A stretch of DNA of 53,030 nt from UBA1757 sp045627385 (GCA_045627385.1 JAZQNO010000002.1:1-53030); one strand, 5' to 3'. Counted from the stretch's first letter, positions 25,252 to 35,939 are shown. Numbers and translations are program-made. The notes: generated by a model from the letters alone, not told the origin.

Positions 25252-26502
25252 ATGAGAATCAGCAAGTATTCCTTCGGAACCGGCGACCGTTTCGCCCATC
25301 AGGGAGAAGCTCAGTTGAGCGCTCTGATCAAAGCCCGTCAAGAACTCGGCATCGATTTCACTCCCGTCTGGAACAAATCCAACCGCGAGCACAACATCTG
25401 TCACACCGAACCCATCAACACCCGCCGTGAGGCCGATGCAGCCGTCAAAGCCCTGGGCTATACCGGACAGTATTTCGTCGACGCCGACCATATCAATATG
25501 AACAATGTGGACCGTTTCATCGACTGCTCCGACTTCTTCACCATCGACGTGGCCGACTACATCGGCAAAGACGCCGCCGAAGCCGACATCGAAGCCTTCG
25601 TGAAACGCAACGCCAAATATGTCGGCAAGCTGGCCATCCCCGGCATCGCCGAGCCCTTCGACATCACCGAAGACCTGCTCCGTGCCAACGCCAGGAAGTT
25701 CCTCTTCGCCGCTCAGGAAGCCGGCCGCATCTACCGCCACATCGCCAGCGTGAAAGGCGCCGACAACTTCGTGCCCGAAGTTTCGATGGACGAAGTCGAC
25801 GAAGCCCAGACTCCTATCGAGATGTTCCTCATCCTCAGCGCTCTGGCCGGCGAAAAGGTTCCTTGCCAGACCATCGCTCCGAAATTTACCGGACGTTTCA
25901 ACAAGGGTGTCGACTATGTCGGCGACGTCGCCCAGTTCACCAAGGAATTCGAACAGGACCTGCTCGTCATCGACTTCGCCGTCAAGGAGTTCGGCCTGCC
26001 CGACAACCTGAAGCTCAGCATCCACTCCGGTTCCGACAAATTCACCATCTACCCCATCATGGGCCAGCTCATCCGCAAATACGACAAGGGTATCCACGTC
26101 AAGACCGCCGGCACCTCATGGCTGGAAGAGCTCATCGGTCTGGCCATGGCTGAAGACAAAGACGCCATCGCCTGTGCCAAGGAGGTCTACAAGGGAGGTT
26201 ATGCCCGCTTCGACGAACTCTGTGCCCCCTACGCCACGGTCATCGACATCGACCGCAGCAAACTTCCGACTCCCGAAGAAGTCGACTCTTGGGACGGTCA
26301 GAAACTCGCCAATACGCTCCGTCATATTCCCGGACATCCCGAATACAACCCCAACTTCCGCCAGCTGGTTCACGTCGGTTACAAGGTGGCCGCCGAACTG
26401 GGTGACCGTTACACCGACGCCCTGAAGCGCAACAAGGCCGTCTGCGCCGAGCAGATTGTCGCCAACATCTACGAGCGTCACATCTTGAGAATGTTCAAAT
26501 AA
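25252..26502 (+). CDS. uxaE: D-tagaturonate epimerase, UxaE family
   Basis: A 416-aa protein beginning MRISKYSFGTGDRFAHQGEAQ. It matches the UxaE-type tagaturonate epimerase family, including GQYFVDADHINMNNVDRF, GKLAIPGIAEPFDI, HSGSDKFTIYPIMG, KTAGTSWLEE and the C-terminal HVGYKVAAELGDRYTDAL. UxaE interconverts D-tagaturonate and D-fructuronate (C4 epimers), joining galacturonate breakdown to the fructuronate branch. No signal peptide, so cytoplasmic. It heads the plus operon and is followed after 26 bp by the SDR gene. The upstream pectin operon supplies galacturonate. Family assignment is from memory of its sequence pattern. Confidence 0.85.
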   Translation: MRISKYSFGTGDRFAHQGEAQLSALIKARQELGIDFTPVWNKSNREHNICHTEPINTRREADAAVKALGYTGQYFVDADHINMNNVDRFIDCSDFFTIDVADYIGKDAAEADIEAFVKRNAKYVGKLAIPGIAEPFDITEDLLRANARKFLFAAQEAGRIYRHIASVKGADNFVPEVSMDEVDEAQTPIEMFLILSALAGEKVPCQTIAPKFTGRFNKGVDYVGDVAQFTKEFEQDLLVIDFAVKEFGLPDNLKLSIHSGSDKFTIYPIMGQLIRKYDKGIHVKTAGTSWLEELIGLAMAEDKDAIACAKEVYKGGYARFDELCAPYATVIDIDRSKLPTPEEVDSWDGQKLANTLRHIPGHPEYNPNFRQLVHVGYKVAAELGDRYTDALKRNKAVCAEQIVANIYERHILRMFK

Positions 26503-26528
26503 CTGAAACTCTTAAAAATACAAAGATT

Positions 26529-27374
26529 ATGATTACAAATTTTGATGATCTGAAAGGAAAAGTCTGCGTCATGACCGGTGGTGCAGGTGTCATCGGTGCC
26601 ACTCTGGCCCGCGGTTTGGCTCAGGCCGGCATCAAGACCGCCATTGTCGATATCAACGAAGAAGCCGCCGTCAAGCTGGCTGCTGAAATTGAAAAGGAAA
26701 GCGGTGTGAAGACGATCGGTGTCATGGCCAATGTGCTTGACAAGGAATCTCTGGAAGCCGCCAAGGCCAAAATCAACGCCGAACTCGGCAAGATCGAGCT
26801 CCTCATCAACGGTGCCGGCGGCAACTCGCCCAAGGCCACGACGGTTGTCGAGCAGATGAGCGAAGACGACAAGAACAATCTGGAAGGCACTTTCTACGGC
26901 CTGTCCATGGACGGTTTCGAAAAGGTCTACAACCTCAACTTCAAGGGTACGCTCCTTCCCACGATGGTCTTCACCGGCGACATGCTGGAAAGCGGCAAGG
27001 GCGCCATCATGAACATCTCTTCGATGAACTCCTATCGCCCCTTGACCAAGATTCCCGCCTACAGCGCCGCCAAGGCTTCCATCAACAACCTCACCCAGTG
27101 GCTGGCCGTTCATTTCGCCAAGATCGGCATCCGTTGCAATGCCATCGCTCCGGGTTTCTTCCTGACCAACCAGAACCGCTTCCTCCTCATGAAAGAAGAC
27201 GGCACTCCTACCCCGCGTACGGCCAACATTCTCCACGGCACTCCGATGGGCAAATTCGGCGAGCCTGAAGATCTGGTGGGCGCCACCCTTTATCTCCTTT
27301 CCGACATTTCATCCTTCGTCACGGGTATCGTCATTCCCATCGACGGCGGTTTCAGCGCATTCAGCGGTGTCTAA
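26529..27374 (+). CDS. SDR-family oxidoreductase, probable D-fructuronate reductase (mannonate-forming)
   Basis: A 281-aa short-chain dehydrogenase. The NAD(P) motif is TGGAGVIGATLARGL, with INGAGGN at the cofactor pocket, catalytic Ser in MNISSMNS, Tyr-x-x-x-Lys in YSAAKASI, and IAPGFFLTNQNR followed by the C-terminal VIPIDGGFSAFSGV. Members next to UxaE and UxuA in other Bacteroidetes are called D-mannonate oxidoreductase, reducing fructuronate to mannonate. That role fits here as the step after UxaE. A KduD-like 2-deoxygluconate dehydrogenase is the alternative. A strong hairpin-T terminator follows. Confidence 0.82.
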   Translation: MITNFDDLKGKVCVMTGGAGVIGATLARGLAQAGIKTAIVDINEEAAVKLAAEIEKESGVKTIGVMANVLDKESLEAAKAKINAELGKIELLINGAGGNSPKATTVVEQMSEDDKNNLEGTFYGLSMDGFEKVYNLNFKGTLLPTMVFTGDMLESGKGAIMNISSMNSYRPLTKIPAYSAAKASINNLTQWLAVHFAKIGIRCNAIAPGFFLTNQNRFLLMKEDGTPTPRTANILHGTPMGKFGEPEDLVGATLYLLSDISSFVTGIVIPIDGGFSAFSGV

Positions 27375-27380
27375 CACTTC

Positions 27381-27414
27381 TGGCAAGCCCGCCCATCCGG
27401 TCGGGCTTGCCTTT
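27381..27414 (+). terminator. intrinsic terminator between SDR and LarA-like genes
   Basis: GGCAAGCCCG, 10-nt loop, CGGGCTTGCC, then TTTT. A perfect 10-bp GC-rich stem 6 bp after the SDR stop. With the LarA-like gene starting at 27432 and no promoter motif in the 17-bp remainder, it probably attenuates rather than fully ends the operon. Confidence 0.85.
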
Positions 27415-27431
27415 TGTAATATCTCAAGATT

Positions 27432-28712
27432 ATGCTTTACTACAGCAGAGGTTCAAAGAACGACAACATCAGCCCGGACGAAGTCAGAGCCATTCTCAAG
27501 GAAGTCTTTGACAAGATGGGAAAGAAACAGCGCGTGCTGGCCCTTCCGCCGGATTTCACCCGCTTCAATTCATACGCTGGTCCGATCACCGAAATGGTCT
27601 ACGACTATTACGGTGACACGCTGACCGATGTCATGCCGGCCCTGGGCACACATTCACCCATGACCGACGAACAGATCAAAACCATGTTTGGCCACGTACC
27701 TGCCGACAAGTTCCGCGTCCATGACTGGCGCAACGACGTCGTTACCGTAGGCGAAGTGCCTGCCGAATATGTGAACAAGGTGTCTGAAGGCCGTCTAAAC
27801 TACACTTGGCCCGCTCAGGTGAACAAACTCCTGCTCGACCCCAGTTTCGACCTGATTCTGTCCATCGGACAAGTGGTTCCCCACGAGGTCATCGGCATGG
27901 CCAACTATACCAAGAACATCTTTGTGGGTGTCGGCGGCAGCGAAGGCATCAACAAGAGCCACTTCATCGGCGCCACCTACGGCATGGAACGCATTATGGG
28001 CCGTGCCAAGAGTCCCGTGCGCGACGTGATGGAATACGCCAAGAAGAATTTCATCGCCAATCTGCCTATCGTATTCATCCAGACCGTTCTGGCCAAGAAC
28101 TTCACCACCGGCAAGATGGAACTTAAAGGCATCTTCATCGGCGACGATTTCGAATGCTTCCAGAAAGCGGCCGACCTGTCTCTCGAGACCAACTTCATCA
28201 TGCTTGACCACGAGATCAAGAAATGTCTGGTCTATCTGGACCCCGAAGAGTTCAAGAGCACCTGGTTGGGCAACAAGAGCGTCTACCGTACGCGCATGGC
28301 CTTGGCAGACGGCGCCGAACTGATTGTGCTGGCGCCCGCCCTCAAGGAATTCGGCGAGGACAAGACCATTGACGGACTCATCCGCAAATACGGTTATAAA
28401 GGCACTCCGAACACCTTGAAGTGCACCAACGAGAATCAGGACCTGCAGGACAATCTGGGCGCATCGGCCCATCTGATCCACGGTTCGAGCGAAGGACGTT
28501 TCACCATCACCTATTGCCCGGGCCCCGACATGTCGAAGGAAGAAATCGAAAGTGTCGGCTTCAACTACGGCAATCTGGACGAGGTGCTGAAACGCTATCC
28601 GCTGGACAAGCTGAAGGACGGTTGGAACACCATGCCGGACGGAGAGGAAATCTATTACATTTCCAATCCCGCCCTCGGTTTGTGGGCATATCCCGAACGT
28701 TTCAAGGACTGA
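27432..28712 (+). CDS. LarA-superfamily nickel-pincer racemase/epimerase-like protein
   Basis: A 426-aa member of the LarA family (formerly DUF2088). Residues matching those of Lactiplantibacillus LarA that hold the nickel-pincer nucleotide are all present at the same spacing: D41 and R44 (DFTR), H74 (GTHSPM), H151 (VPHEV), K161 ten residues later, and H177 sixteen after that. The family moves a hydride at C2 of 2-hydroxy acids and includes lactate, malate and hydroxyglutarate racemases and a gluconate 2-epimerase. Position after uxaE and the SDR gene and before gnd suggests a C2 epimerase of a hexonate such as mannonate/gluconate; this is inference. No signal peptide. The stop is 1 bp before pdxB. 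Confidence 0.85.
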   Translation: MLYYSRGSKNDNISPDEVRAILKEVFDKMGKKQRVLALPPDFTRFNSYAGPITEMVYDYYGDTLTDVMPALGTHSPMTDEQIKTMFGHVPADKFRVHDWRNDVVTVGEVPAEYVNKVSEGRLNYTWPAQVNKLLLDPSFDLILSIGQVVPHEVIGMANYTKNIFVGVGGSEGINKSHFIGATYGMERIMGRAKSPVRDVMEYAKKNFIANLPIVFIQTVLAKNFTTGKMELKGIFIGDDFECFQKAADLSLETNFIMLDHEIKKCLVYLDPEEFKSTWLGNKSVYRTRMALADGAELIVLAPALKEFGEDKTIDGLIRKYGYKGTPNTLKCTNENQDLQDNLGASAHLIHGSSEGRFTITYCPGPDMSKEEIESVGFNYGNLDEVLKRYPLDKLKDGWNTMPDGEEIYYISNPALGLWAYPERFKD

Positions 28713-28713
28713 T

Positions 28714-29841
28714 ATGAAAATCGTTTGCGACAACAAGATTCCTTTTATAAAAGGTGCTCTCGAACCTTACGCCGAAGTGGTCTACCTCCCCGGAGCGCAG
28801 ACCACGGCCGAGGTTGTCCGAGACGCTGACGCCATCATCACCCGCACGCGGACCATCTGCAACGAAAGTCTGCTGAAAGGCTCCAAAGTGAAGGTCATCG
28901 CCACCGCCACCATCGGTTTCGACCATATCGACACCCGCTGGTGCGAGTCCAACGGCATTGCCTGGGAGAATTCGCCCGGCTGCAACAGCTGGTCGGTCAA
29001 GCAGTACATCGCATCTGTTCTGGTGAGGCTTTCGCAAAAATACGGCTTCCGTTTCGAAGAGATGACCCTCGGAGTGGTCGGAGTGGGCAATGTGGGCGGA
29101 AAAGTGTCCGAAATCGCTTCCCTGCTGGGAATGAAAGTGCTGCTCAACGACCCTCCCCGCGCCCGTCGCGAAGGTGCCGCCGCTTTTGTCCCGCTGGACG
29201 AACTGATTGAAAAGAGCGACATTGTCACAGTCCACGTCCCCTTGACCGACGAAGGCGAAGACCGCACCTTTCACCTTTTCGATGCGGCACGTCTGGCATC
29301 GATGCGCGAAGACCAGATTCTGATCAACAGTTCGCGTGGCGAGGTGGTCGACAACATGGCTTTGAAGGCCAGTCTCCGACAGCATGCCCTCAAGGCGGCC
29401 GTTCTGGATGTTTGGGAAGGCGAACCGGATCTCGACAGGGAACTGATCGGTCTGCTCGACATCACCACCCCACATATTGCAGGCTACAGCGCCGACGGAA
29501 AGGCCAACGGTACGACCATGAGCGTGCAGACGGTGGCCCGGCATCTGGACCTTCCTTTGAAACAGTGGAAGGCCAGCGGAGTCCCCGCTCCGGAGCAGTC
29601 GCTCGATTTCGAAATCGACGCTGCCGGAAAATCGCTTCAAGAGGTTTTGTCTGAAGCGATTCTCTACACCTACGACGTCTATGCCGACAGCGATACGCTC
29701 CGCCAGTCTCCCGACACGTTCGAGAAGCAGCGCGGCGACTATCCCATCCGTCGGGAGTTTACGGCTTTCCGCCTGAAGCTCCGCCATGGAACGGCAGAAA
29801 TGGCCGAACGCCTCTCCCAAATCGGGTTCAATCTTTTGTAA
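28714..29841 (+). CDS. pdxB: 4-phosphoerythronate dehydrogenase-like protein PdxB
   Basis: A 375-aa D-2-hydroxyacid dehydrogenase. N-terminal half begins MKIVCDNKIPFIKGALEPYAEVVYLPG; TATIGFDHID and NSPGCNSWSVKQYIASV are PdxB-like. The NAD motif is GVVGVGNVGGKV, followed by NDPP. Catalytic Arg is in INSSRGEVVDN, Glu in GEPD, and His in TPHIAGYSADGKANGT. The extended C-terminal domain (about 280-375) is a PdxB hallmark. In pyridoxal phosphate synthesis it oxidises 4-phospho-D-erythronate. The 1-bp gap from the LarA-like gene points to translational coupling; why a vitamin B6 gene lies here is unexplained. Confidence 0.88.
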   Translation: MKIVCDNKIPFIKGALEPYAEVVYLPGAQTTAEVVRDADAIITRTRTICNESLLKGSKVKVIATATIGFDHIDTRWCESNGIAWENSPGCNSWSVKQYIASVLVRLSQKYGFRFEEMTLGVVGVGNVGGKVSEIASLLGMKVLLNDPPRARREGAAAFVPLDELIEKSDIVTVHVPLTDEGEDRTFHLFDAARLASMREDQILINSSRGEVVDNMALKASLRQHALKAAVLDVWEGEPDLDRELIGLLDITTPHIAGYSADGKANGTTMSVQTVARHLDLPLKQWKASGVPAPEQSLDFEIDAAGKSLQEVLSEAILYTYDVYADSDTLRQSPDTFEKQRGDYPIRREFTAFRLKLRHGTAEMAERLSQIGFNLL

Positions 29842-29878
29842 AAGCAAATTTCCGAATATCAATTATCAATAAAAATTT

Positions 29879-31336
<1,458 letters not shown>

Positions 31337-31356
31337 CGACATTATTTTGTCCTATC

Positions 31357-31392
31357 AGAGGGTGGCCACTTTCGCGTGGCCACTCTCTTTTT
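31357..31392 (+). terminator. terminator of gnd
   Basis: A 13-bp stem (AGAGGGTGGCCAC / GTGGCCACTCTCT, one G-T pair), 6-nt loop, T run. It lies 20 bp after the gnd stop and closes the uronate operon. Confidence 0.9.
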
Positions 31393-31404
31393 CACCGTTT
31401 TACA

Positions 31405-32169
31405 ATGAACAGATTCATCTTTAGCCTCGCCGCTGCCGTAATGCTGGCCTTTTCCTCGCTGATAACTCCAGTTTCAGCACAAGAATCGCAGTCTTCCTAC
31501 CCTGTCGTCTCTTTCGATACGGGCAACGGAACCCTCAACGTCCATCTGATCTGCCACGGCAGTCTGGCACTCGAGTACAAGGGCTACAGCATTCAGGTGG
31601 ATCCGGTTCTCCAACTCGGAAACCAGACCATCGACTATTCTTCGTTTCCGAAAGCAGACCTCATTCTGGTGACGCACGAGCATGGCGACCATCTGTCGAA
31701 GGAAGCTGTCGAATTGCTGTCTTCGGAGAAAACCCGTCTGATTCTCAATCCGAAAAGCCGTGAGATTTTGGGCAAGGGCGAAGCGATGGAAAATCACGAA
31801 TGTCTCGATATAAACGATGACATTTCTTTGGCCTCCGTTCCGGCTTACAACACCACGGAGGACCGCAAGCAATTTCATCCCGAAGGCAACGGCAACGGCT
31901 ATCTGCTGCGTTTCGGCGAATGGAGTCTTTACATTTCGGGTGATACGGAAAACATTCCGGAAATGTCGGAACTATACGACATCCAGCTGGCTTTTCTCAG
32001 CGCCAACCAGCCTTATACGATGACGGTGGAGCAATGCATCTACGCCGCTTCCATCATCAATCCGAAAGTGCTGATTCCCTACCACTTGGGCAATACCGAT
32101 GTCCAGGCCATCGAAAAAGGACTGGCCGGCTCCGGCATCAAGGTGATGTGCTTCGAGAGCCTGCGATGA
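31405..32169 (+). CDS. exported metallo-beta-lactamase-fold hydrolase
   Basis: A 254-aa protein with signal peptide 1-25 (ends TPVSAQ). The zinc motif THEHGDHL (H91, H93, D95, H96) and later ISGDTENIPEM and YHLGN place it in the MBL fold, UlaG-like beta-lactamase superfamily subgroup. The substrate is unknown. The start at 31405 was chosen for the signal peptide; the open frame extends upstream through the gnd terminator. It lies right after that terminator, so it is either read through or has a promoter I could not see. Confidence 0.8.
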   Translation: MNRFIFSLAAAVMLAFSSLITPVSAQESQSSYPVVSFDTGNGTLNVHLICHGSLALEYKGYSIQVDPVLQLGNQTIDYSSFPKADLILVTHEHGDHLSKEAVELLSSEKTRLILNPKSREILGKGEAMENHECLDINDDISLASVPAYNTTEDRKQFHPEGNGNGYLLRFGEWSLYISGDTENIPEMSELYDIQLAFLSANQPYTMTVEQCIYAASIINPKVLIPYHLGNTDVQAIEKGLAGSGIKVMCFESLR

Positions 32170-32230
32170 ATGTGACAAGTATGGCGTGAAGCCGTGGCGC
32201 TTCGCTTCCTTGTGTCATCAAGCAAATAAA

Positions 32231-32256
32231 GGGCGGCCGTGGGGCCGCCCTTTTTT
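32231..32256. terminator. bidirectional terminator between MBL-fold and CE15 genes
   Basis: GGGCGGCC, loop GTGG, GGCCGCCC, then six T; preceded by AAATAAA, so it can work in both directions for these converging genes. Confidence 0.88.
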
Positions 32257-32291
32257 ATTGTGGGAACCGTCGGGTTCCGTGAATATTCAGA

Positions 32292-33689
32292 TTAGAGATA
32301 GCGTTTCAGGAACTCGAGGTAGACTTCCCAGTCGTCGGCCATCACACCATGCTTGGCTGAATGCATGTACCAGCCCAGCGTGTGGTAGATGGGAACGGTG
32401 GGTTCGGGGAACACGTCAGTGCCCAAATCGTCCTTGCCCAGGAAGCGGTACACCTTGCCGCCTTCGACCGCCGAGATGAACTCGCCGCGAGGATCGGCCC
32501 ACTTGTCCAGAATGCCCGTCTGGATGAGCAGCGGACGCGGAGCCACCAGAGCCACCAGCATGTGGGCGTCCACAGGCATGGCATCCACATCGAAATCATA
32601 CTGCTGGTAGGCAGTGGCGAACTGATACGGGAAATTGCGGTTCAAATGGGCGACCGTCTCGCCGTAGTTGCGACGGCTCAGCGATACGCCACCCTCGCCC
32701 GAGCAGCTCGGAATGACCACGGCGATGCGGTCGTCGTGAGCGCCGGCCCAGATGGTGGTTTTGCCCAGACGTGAGCAACCGGTCAGTGCGATGCGCTTGC
32801 TGTCGATGGAAGCGTCGGTCTCCAGATAGTCGATGGCGCAGCTGACACCCCAGGCCCAGATGCTGATGCAGCCCCATTCCGTGGGCGATTCCTTGGTGAT
32901 GCCCAGTTCGCGGTACAGGCCCTTGATGCCGATGTTGGGCGCATCATAGTCGGGCTGCAGATCGGTGTAGTTGATGTTGGCGAAAGCGATGCCTGCATCC
33001 AGGAAAGACTTCACGGTGGCGTTCATGCCGAAACCGCCGACAGCTCCACCGGCCCCCGTACGCGGACGGGCGGCACGGGCCGTATCGGTGGCGGCAGCAC
33101 GACGCATCGAGTCGGCACGGGCAGCGTAACGGGCCGAATCGGCTGCCGTCATGCGCGGACGGGTCATCGACATCTCCACCCGCTGGCCGTCACGCGTCCA
33201 GGTCTTGGACGGCTTCAGACCACGGTCGGAAACGACCATGCTGTTGTTGAAGAAGCTCAGGTTGATGAGCAGCGGAGCGGGCCCCGTGACCTGCTTGGGA
33301 ATATACATCAGAATGTCCATCGAAGGACCGGTCTTGTCTTCCGTGAAATACAGCGTGATCTGCTTGCGGTAGGCGTCCAGCGTGAAGCTCTCGTCTTCGA
33401 TGACATCCCAGGACACGGCACGCCTTTCGGGCCATACGCCGTACTGGTTTTCTTCGAACATGCGGATGATTTCGGGGCGTCTCTTTTCGTACCACTGACG
33501 CTCGTTCTTCACCTTTTTGCCGTTGTTCATGATGAGAGGATCCGGCAGGCTTTTGTGGTAATCGCCCACGGAATCTTCTTCGTAATTGGTTTTGAGGACA
33601 GGCTTGTCTTGAGCCTGCGCCTGAGAGAGTGTGGTTGCAGCCAGCCCGAACAACAGAGCCGATACAACAGTAAGGACTAAACGTTTCAT
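32292..33689 (-). CDS. CE15-type glucuronoyl esterase-like hydrolase with Ala/Arg-rich insert
   Basis: A 465-aa exported alpha/beta hydrolase with signal peptide 1-26. Nucleophile elbow GCSRLGKTT has Ser306. Acid candidate is E332 in SCSGEGGV and His is H443 or H447 in GWYMHSAKHGV. Front-end WYEKRRPEIIRMFEENQYG and ILMYIPKQVTGPAPLLINL are typical of the family. CE15 cleaves ester bonds of glucuronic acid to lignin. Residues 176-220 form an unusual Ala/Arg/Gly-rich insert not expected in the fold. ATG at 33719 sits in the -7 box, so 33689 is the start. It is a single gene. Confidence 0.83.
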   Translation of the reverse strand: MKRLVLTVVSALLFGLAATTLSQAQAQDKPVLKTNYEEDSVGDYHKSLPDPLIMNNGKKVKNERQWYEKRRPEIIRMFEENQYGVWPERRAVSWDVIEDESFTLDAYRKQITLYFTEDKTGPSMDILMYIPKQVTGPAPLLINLSFFNNSMVVSDRGLKPSKTWTRDGQRVEMSMTRPRMTAADSARYAARADSMRRAAATDTARAARPRTGAGGAVGGFGMNATVKSFLDAGIAFANINYTDLQPDYDAPNIGIKGLYRELGITKESPTEWGCISIWAWGVSCAIDYLETDASIDSKRIALTGCSRLGKTTIWAGAHDDRIAVVIPSCSGEGGVSLSRRNYGETVAHLNRNFPYQFATAYQQYDFDVDAMPVDAHMLVALVAPRPLLIQTGILDKWADPRGEFISAVEGGKVYRFLGKDDLGTDVFPEPTVPIYHTLGWYMHSAKHGVMADDWEVYLEFLKRYL

Positions 33690-33716
33690 ATCAATATAAA
33701 TTAGTTGATTGATGGG

Positions 33717-33724
33717 CAAATGTA
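33717..33724 (-). promoter_or_regulatory. -7 box of the CE15 gene
   Basis: The minus strand reads TACATTTGCC, matching TAnnTTTG, 28 bp before the chosen ATG. No TTTG at -33. Confidence 0.55.
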
Positions 33725-33752
33725 GGCAATAATCTTTGAAAAAGGAAAGGCC

Positions 33753-35939
33753 TCAGTTGATGAACAGCAGTTCCCGGTATTTGGGCAGCGGCCAGAGGTC
33801 GTTGTCGACCATTTCCTCCAACTGGTCGATGGGCCGGCGGATGCCGAGGAGGGAAACGGAAATGTCGTGGTAGGCCTTGGCCTTTTCGTAGGCGTTCGTG
33901 AGGTTGTTGGCCACCTTGCGGGCTTCAATCATGCGGTTCACCTTTCCTATAATGTCGTTGATCAGTTCGGAAATGCAGCGCACCAGTTCGATCTCGGAAG
34001 CGGCAATCTGCCGGTATTCGTCCGGAAAGACGTCCTTCATCGAGGCGATGTTCTTCAGCAGACGGCTCTGATACTCCATGGCGGTCGGTATGATGTGGTT
34101 GATGGCCATACGGCCTGTCACACGGGCTTCAATCTGCACCTTTTTGCTGTAAGTCTCCCATTTGACCTCGTTACGGGCCTCCAGCTCCTTGGGAGAATAG
34201 ACTTTAGTCCTTCCGAACATGGCTTTGGACGATTCCGAAGTGAAAGCCGTAAACATTTCAGCCACATTGGTTTCGGTATCCAAACCGCGTTTGGCCGCCT
34301 CTTCCTGCCATTCCTGGCTGTAACCGTTGCCGTCGAAGCAGACTGTATCGATGACCGATGCGATGATGGGTTTCAGACAATCCATGATGGCGATATTCAA
34401 AGCCTTGCCCTTTTCCATTTCCTGCTCGACCTGCAGACGGAAAGATTGCAGTTGGTCGGCGACAGCGGCATTCAGAACAGTCATGGCGCCGGCGCAGTTG
34501 GCGCTGGAGCCGACCGCACGGAACTCGAAGCGGTTGCCGGTGAAGGCGAAAGGCGAAGTGCGGTTGCGGTCAGTGTTGTCCACAAAAATCTCCGGAATTT
34601 CCACCAGACCGACCGAAGTGCCCTTGCGACCGGCGATTTCGATGGGCGTGTCGGACGGGACGGTGAGCAGTTTGCGCAGCACATCGGTCATGGCCTGTCC
34701 CAAGAAAGCCGAGACGATGGCGGGCGGAGCCTCGTTCCCACCCAGACGATATTCGTTGGTGGCACTGGCGATAGATGCCTTCAGCAGCGAGTTGTGCTTC
34801 TGAACGGCGGCCAGCACATTCACAAAAAAAGTGACGAACTGCAGATTGCCTTGAGCGTCTTTTCCGGGAGCCAGCAAGGGTACGCCCGTGTCTGTGCCGA
34901 GCGACCAGTTGTTGTGCTTGCCCGAGCCGTTGATGCCTTCAAAGGGCTTTTCGTGAAGCACCAACACGAAACCGTGCTTGCGCGCGATGGTGTTCATCAC
35001 ATTCATCATCAGCTGGTTCTGGTCATTCGACAGATTGGCTTCGCCATAAATGGGCGCCAGTTCGAACTGATTGGGAGCCACCTCATTGTGACGCGTTTTC
35101 AAAGGAATCCCCAAACGGTATCCGGCGATCTCCACCTCTTTCATGAAAGCGGCCACACGCGTGGGAATGGCACCGAAGTAATGGTCGTCCAGCTGCTGGT
35201 TTTTGGAAGATTCGTGTCCCATCAGCGTGCGGCCTGTCAGCATCAAGTCCGGACGGGCTGCGTAGAGGTCTTCGTCGACCAGGAAATACTCCTGCTCCCA
35301 TCCCAGATAGGAATACACCTTATTTACCTTCGGGTCGAACCAGCGGCAGATGGGCAGCGCGGCCTCTGTCACGGCTTTGATGGAACGCTTGAACGGCGTT
35401 TTGTAATCGAGCGCTTCGCCCGTATAGGAAATGAAAACGGTGGGTATGCAGAGCGTGTCGTCTTGGATGAAAACCGGAGAAGTCGGATCCCAGGCCGTGT
35501 ATCCGCGTGCTTCGAAAGTGGCGCGGATGCCACCGTTGGGGAACGACGAAGCGTCGGGTTCCTGCTGGACCAGCGACTTGCCGGTGAATGTCTCGATCAT
35601 GCCGCCTTTACCGTCGTATTCCATGAAAGAATCGTGTTTTTCGGCCGTGCCTTCGGTCAGCGGCTGGAACCAGTGCGTGATATGGGTTACACCGTGTTCC
35701 ATGGCCCAAGTCTTCATTCCGGCAGCCACTTTTTCGGCTGTCGCAGCGTCCAGAGCTGCGCCGTGGTCGATGCAATTGGTCAGGATGAGACAGGTGTCGG
35801 CGTCCAGATACTGCTGCATCTTCTGACGGTTGAACACCAGTTCCCCGAAATAGTCGGAAGGCCTCCCGGAGGGCGCCGATATTTCCACAGCCTTTTTCCT
35901 GAAGGCTTCCTGAACCACGTCAAACCTAAGTTTACTCAT
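33753..35939 (-). CDS. glnN: glutamine synthetase type III
   Basis: A 728-aa GSIII, the long form typical of Bacteroidetes. It forms glutamine from glutamate, ammonia and ATP. Landmarks are FDVVQEAFRKKAVEISAP, GWEQEYFLVDEDLYAARPDL (metal-binding Glu), GIPLKTRHNEVAPNQFELAP, VLVLHEKPFEGINGSGKHNNWS, and GNRFEFRAVGSSANC. About 725 aa is the family length. It is transcribed alone from the minus strand; a TAACTTTG box lies upstream. Glutamine supply is needed for amino sugar and nucleotide synthesis. Confidence 0.95.
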   Translation of the reverse strand: MSKLRFDVVQEAFRKKAVEISAPSGRPSDYFGELVFNRQKMQQYLDADTCLILTNCIDHGAALDAATAEKVAAGMKTWAMEHGVTHITHWFQPLTEGTAEKHDSFMEYDGKGGMIETFTGKSLVQQEPDASSFPNGGIRATFEARGYTAWDPTSPVFIQDDTLCIPTVFISYTGEALDYKTPFKRSIKAVTEAALPICRWFDPKVNKVYSYLGWEQEYFLVDEDLYAARPDLMLTGRTLMGHESSKNQQLDDHYFGAIPTRVAAFMKEVEIAGYRLGIPLKTRHNEVAPNQFELAPIYGEANLSNDQNQLMMNVMNTIARKHGFVLVLHEKPFEGINGSGKHNNWSLGTDTGVPLLAPGKDAQGNLQFVTFFVNVLAAVQKHNSLLKASIASATNEYRLGGNEAPPAIVSAFLGQAMTDVLRKLLTVPSDTPIEIAGRKGTSVGLVEIPEIFVDNTDRNRTSPFAFTGNRFEFRAVGSSANCAGAMTVLNAAVADQLQSFRLQVEQEMEKGKALNIAIMDCLKPIIASVIDTVCFDGNGYSQEWQEEAAKRGLDTETNVAEMFTAFTSESSKAMFGRTKVYSPKELEARNEVKWETYSKKVQIEARVTGRMAINHIIPTAMEYQSRLLKNIASMKDVFPDEYRQIAASEIELVRCISELINDIIGKVNRMIEARKVANNLTNAYEKAKAYHDISVSLLGIRRPIDQLEEMVDNDLWPLPKYRELLFIN

